In this document: piece after piece, positions 62,871-64,000 of the stretch | Numbering within the stretch: position 1 is the stretch's first letter | Layout of the letters: every line of letters starts with the position of its first letter | Source of the DNA: Yersinia aleksiciae | Lineage (GTDB): Bacteria > Pseudomonadota > Gammaproteobacteria > Enterobacterales > Enterobacteriaceae | Assembly: GCF_001047675.1 (NCBI RefSeq) | Contig: NZ_CP011975.1 | Location: forward strand, 681,710 to 745,709 | DNA length: 64,000 bases | Reading direction: 5' to 3' | Program-made: the position numbers and the translations under genes | The notes under the pieces: generated by a model | The model's input: the letters and a program-made list of their open reading frames with translations, nothing else | What the model was told of the DNA's origin: nothing | Database searches by the model: none

Positions 62871-64000
62871 ATGAAAGCTCAATCTAAACGCACCTCTCGG
62901 TTACTGATGTTATTGGGAGTAGCGGTGGCGATTATTGTTGCTCTATTTGTCTGGCGCCACTTCAGTGCCACCCCTGCAAGCACCGCTGTGGGGGCGCAAC
63001 AAGCCACCACTGGGAGCAGCCCTGCACGAGCCGGTGGTCGCCGTAATATGCCGATGTCTCCGGTGCAAGCCGCCACTGCCACCGAGCAAGCGGTGCCGCG
63101 CTATCTCAGCGGTTTAGGCACCGTGCTTGCAGCCAATACCGTTACCGTCACCAGCCGTGTCGATGGTCAGTTAATGGCGATTCACTTTACCGAAGGCCAG
63201 CAGGTTAAGGCGGGGGATTTACTGGTGGAGATCGATCCGCGCCCTTACCAAGTGCAACTGACCCAAGCACAGGGCCAACTCGCCAAAGATCAGGCCACAC
63301 TCGATAACGCACGCCGTGATCTGGCCCGCTACCAGAAGCTGGCTAAAACCGGCTTGATCTCACAGCAGGATCTGGATACCCAAGCCTCGCTGGTGCGCCA
63401 GAGCGAAGGCAGCGTGAAAGCTGATCAAGGGGCGATCGACAGTGCCGAGCTGCAACTGACCTACAGCCGCATTACCGCGCCGATCTCTGGCAAAGTGGGG
63501 CTGAAACAGGTGGATGTCGGCAATTACATCACCAGTGGCACCGCCACACCTATTGTGGTGATCACCCAAACGCATCCGGTTGATGTGGTCTTTACCCTGC
63601 CGGAAAGTGATATCCCCGCCATCATGCAAGCGCAGAAAAATGCGGCCCAAAATAACAGCACCGTGCCGGTTGAAGCCTGGGATCGTACCAACAAACAGCT
63701 ATTGGCGCAGGGCTATCTGCTCAGTATTGATAACCAGATTGATACCACTACCGGCACCATTAAGCTGAAAGCACGCTTCGCCAATGAAGATGACACTTTG
63801 TTCCCGAACCAGTTTGTCAATGCCCGCATCAAGGTAGATTTGCTGCAAAACGCCGTGGTGGTCCCAACTGCCGCCGTACAGATGGGCAACGAAGGCAGCT
63901 TTGTCTGGACACTCAATGATGAGAATAAGGTCAGCAAGCATCTGGTGACCACCGGTATCCAAGACAGCAAACAAGTGGTGATCAGCTCCGGCCTGAATGC
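62871..64000 (+). CDS. mdtA: Multidrug efflux membrane-fusion protein MdtA (partial, runs off window)
   Basis: The periplasmic adaptor of the MdtABC-TolC tripartite pump, controlled by BaeSR in E. coli. 376 codons are visible. A basic start and one span ([19 protein letters not shown], about residues 10-28), then the lipoyl half [21 protein letters not shown], the coiled-coil hairpin ([25 protein letters not shown]) and the beta-barrel ([28 protein letters not shown]). It matches E. coli MdtA closely. The nearest strong Shine-Dalgarno-like AAGGAA is 13 bases before the ATG at 62871. mdtBC would follow beyond the right edge. Confidence 0.94.
   Translation, partial: MKAQSKRTSRLLMLLGVAVAIIVALFVWRHFSATPASTAVGAQQATTGSSPARAGGRRNMPMSPVQAATATEQAVPRYLSGLGTVLAANTVTVTSRVDGQLMAIHFTEGQQVKAGDLLVEIDPRPYQVQLTQAQGQLAKDQATLDNARRDLARYQKLAKTGLISQQDLDTQASLVRQSEGSVKADQGAIDSAELQLTYSRITAPISGKVGLKQVDVGNYITSGTATPIVVITQTHPVDVVFTLPESDIPAIMQAQKNAAQNNSTVPVEAWDRTNKQLLAQGYLLSIDNQIDTTTGTIKLKARFANEDDTLFPNQFVNARIKVDLLQNAVVVPTAAVQMGNEGSFVWTLNDENKVSKHLVTTGIQDSKQVVISSGLN

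Overview
The window looks like chromosomal DNA of a Yersinia species or a very close enterobacterial relative. Most proteins are near-collinear with Escherichia coli K-12 proteins. Several local gene orders match E. coli: yffB-dapE-ypfN-ypfH-tmcA-ypfJ-purC-bamC-dapA-gcvR-bcp-perM-bepA-yfgD-hda-uraA-upp-purM-purN, then ppk-ppx-yfgG, and yegE/yegD-mdtA. ERIC-type repeats are frequent, which is typical of Yersinia. Product names rest on my reading of the translated sequences and memory of the families; no search was run.

Layout. 1-6.6 kb: the 5' end of a sugar-binding-protein gene, ypeA, hemF with a DUF188 gene, maeB and nudK. 6.8-12.6 kb: a compact periplasmic nitrate reductase operon napFDABC (no napGH), facing away from the nitrate/nitrite response regulator gene narP, with an FNR-like site between them. 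12.6-16.3 kb: a small winged-helix protein and the RND efflux pump gene acrD. 16.5-22.5 kb is an accessory block: a 37-residue peptide gene, a hairpin and a stand-alone YcaO-family gene, then the tiny gene ypfM, then a three-gene ABC importer. 22.8-42.7 kb is conserved core: lysine biosynthesis (dapE, dapA), outer-membrane biogenesis (bamC, bepA), purine and uracil metabolism (purC, purM, purN, upp, uraA), peroxide defence (bcp), replication control (hda) and tRNA acetylation (tmcA).

42.8-64 kb: speG, two tandem FliB-like lysine-N-methylase genes, a second-type Pst phosphate permease (pstC-pstA-pstB, no pstS or phoU) facing away from the polyphosphate genes ppk-ppx, then yfgG, mgtE, a large diguanylate cyclase (dgcE/yegE), the Hsp70-like yegD, a decayed fimbrial-type remnant, an orphan gene, and the start of mdtA, which runs off the window.

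Most notable: the YcaO plus small-peptide pair, which looks like a minimal unrecognised RiPP-like locus; the paired FliB paralogues away from flagellar genes; an 18-bp triplication that creates three in-frame start codons in dapA; hda readable at full length only from a CTG codon; and ERIC elements lying within about 40 bp upstream of several start codons.
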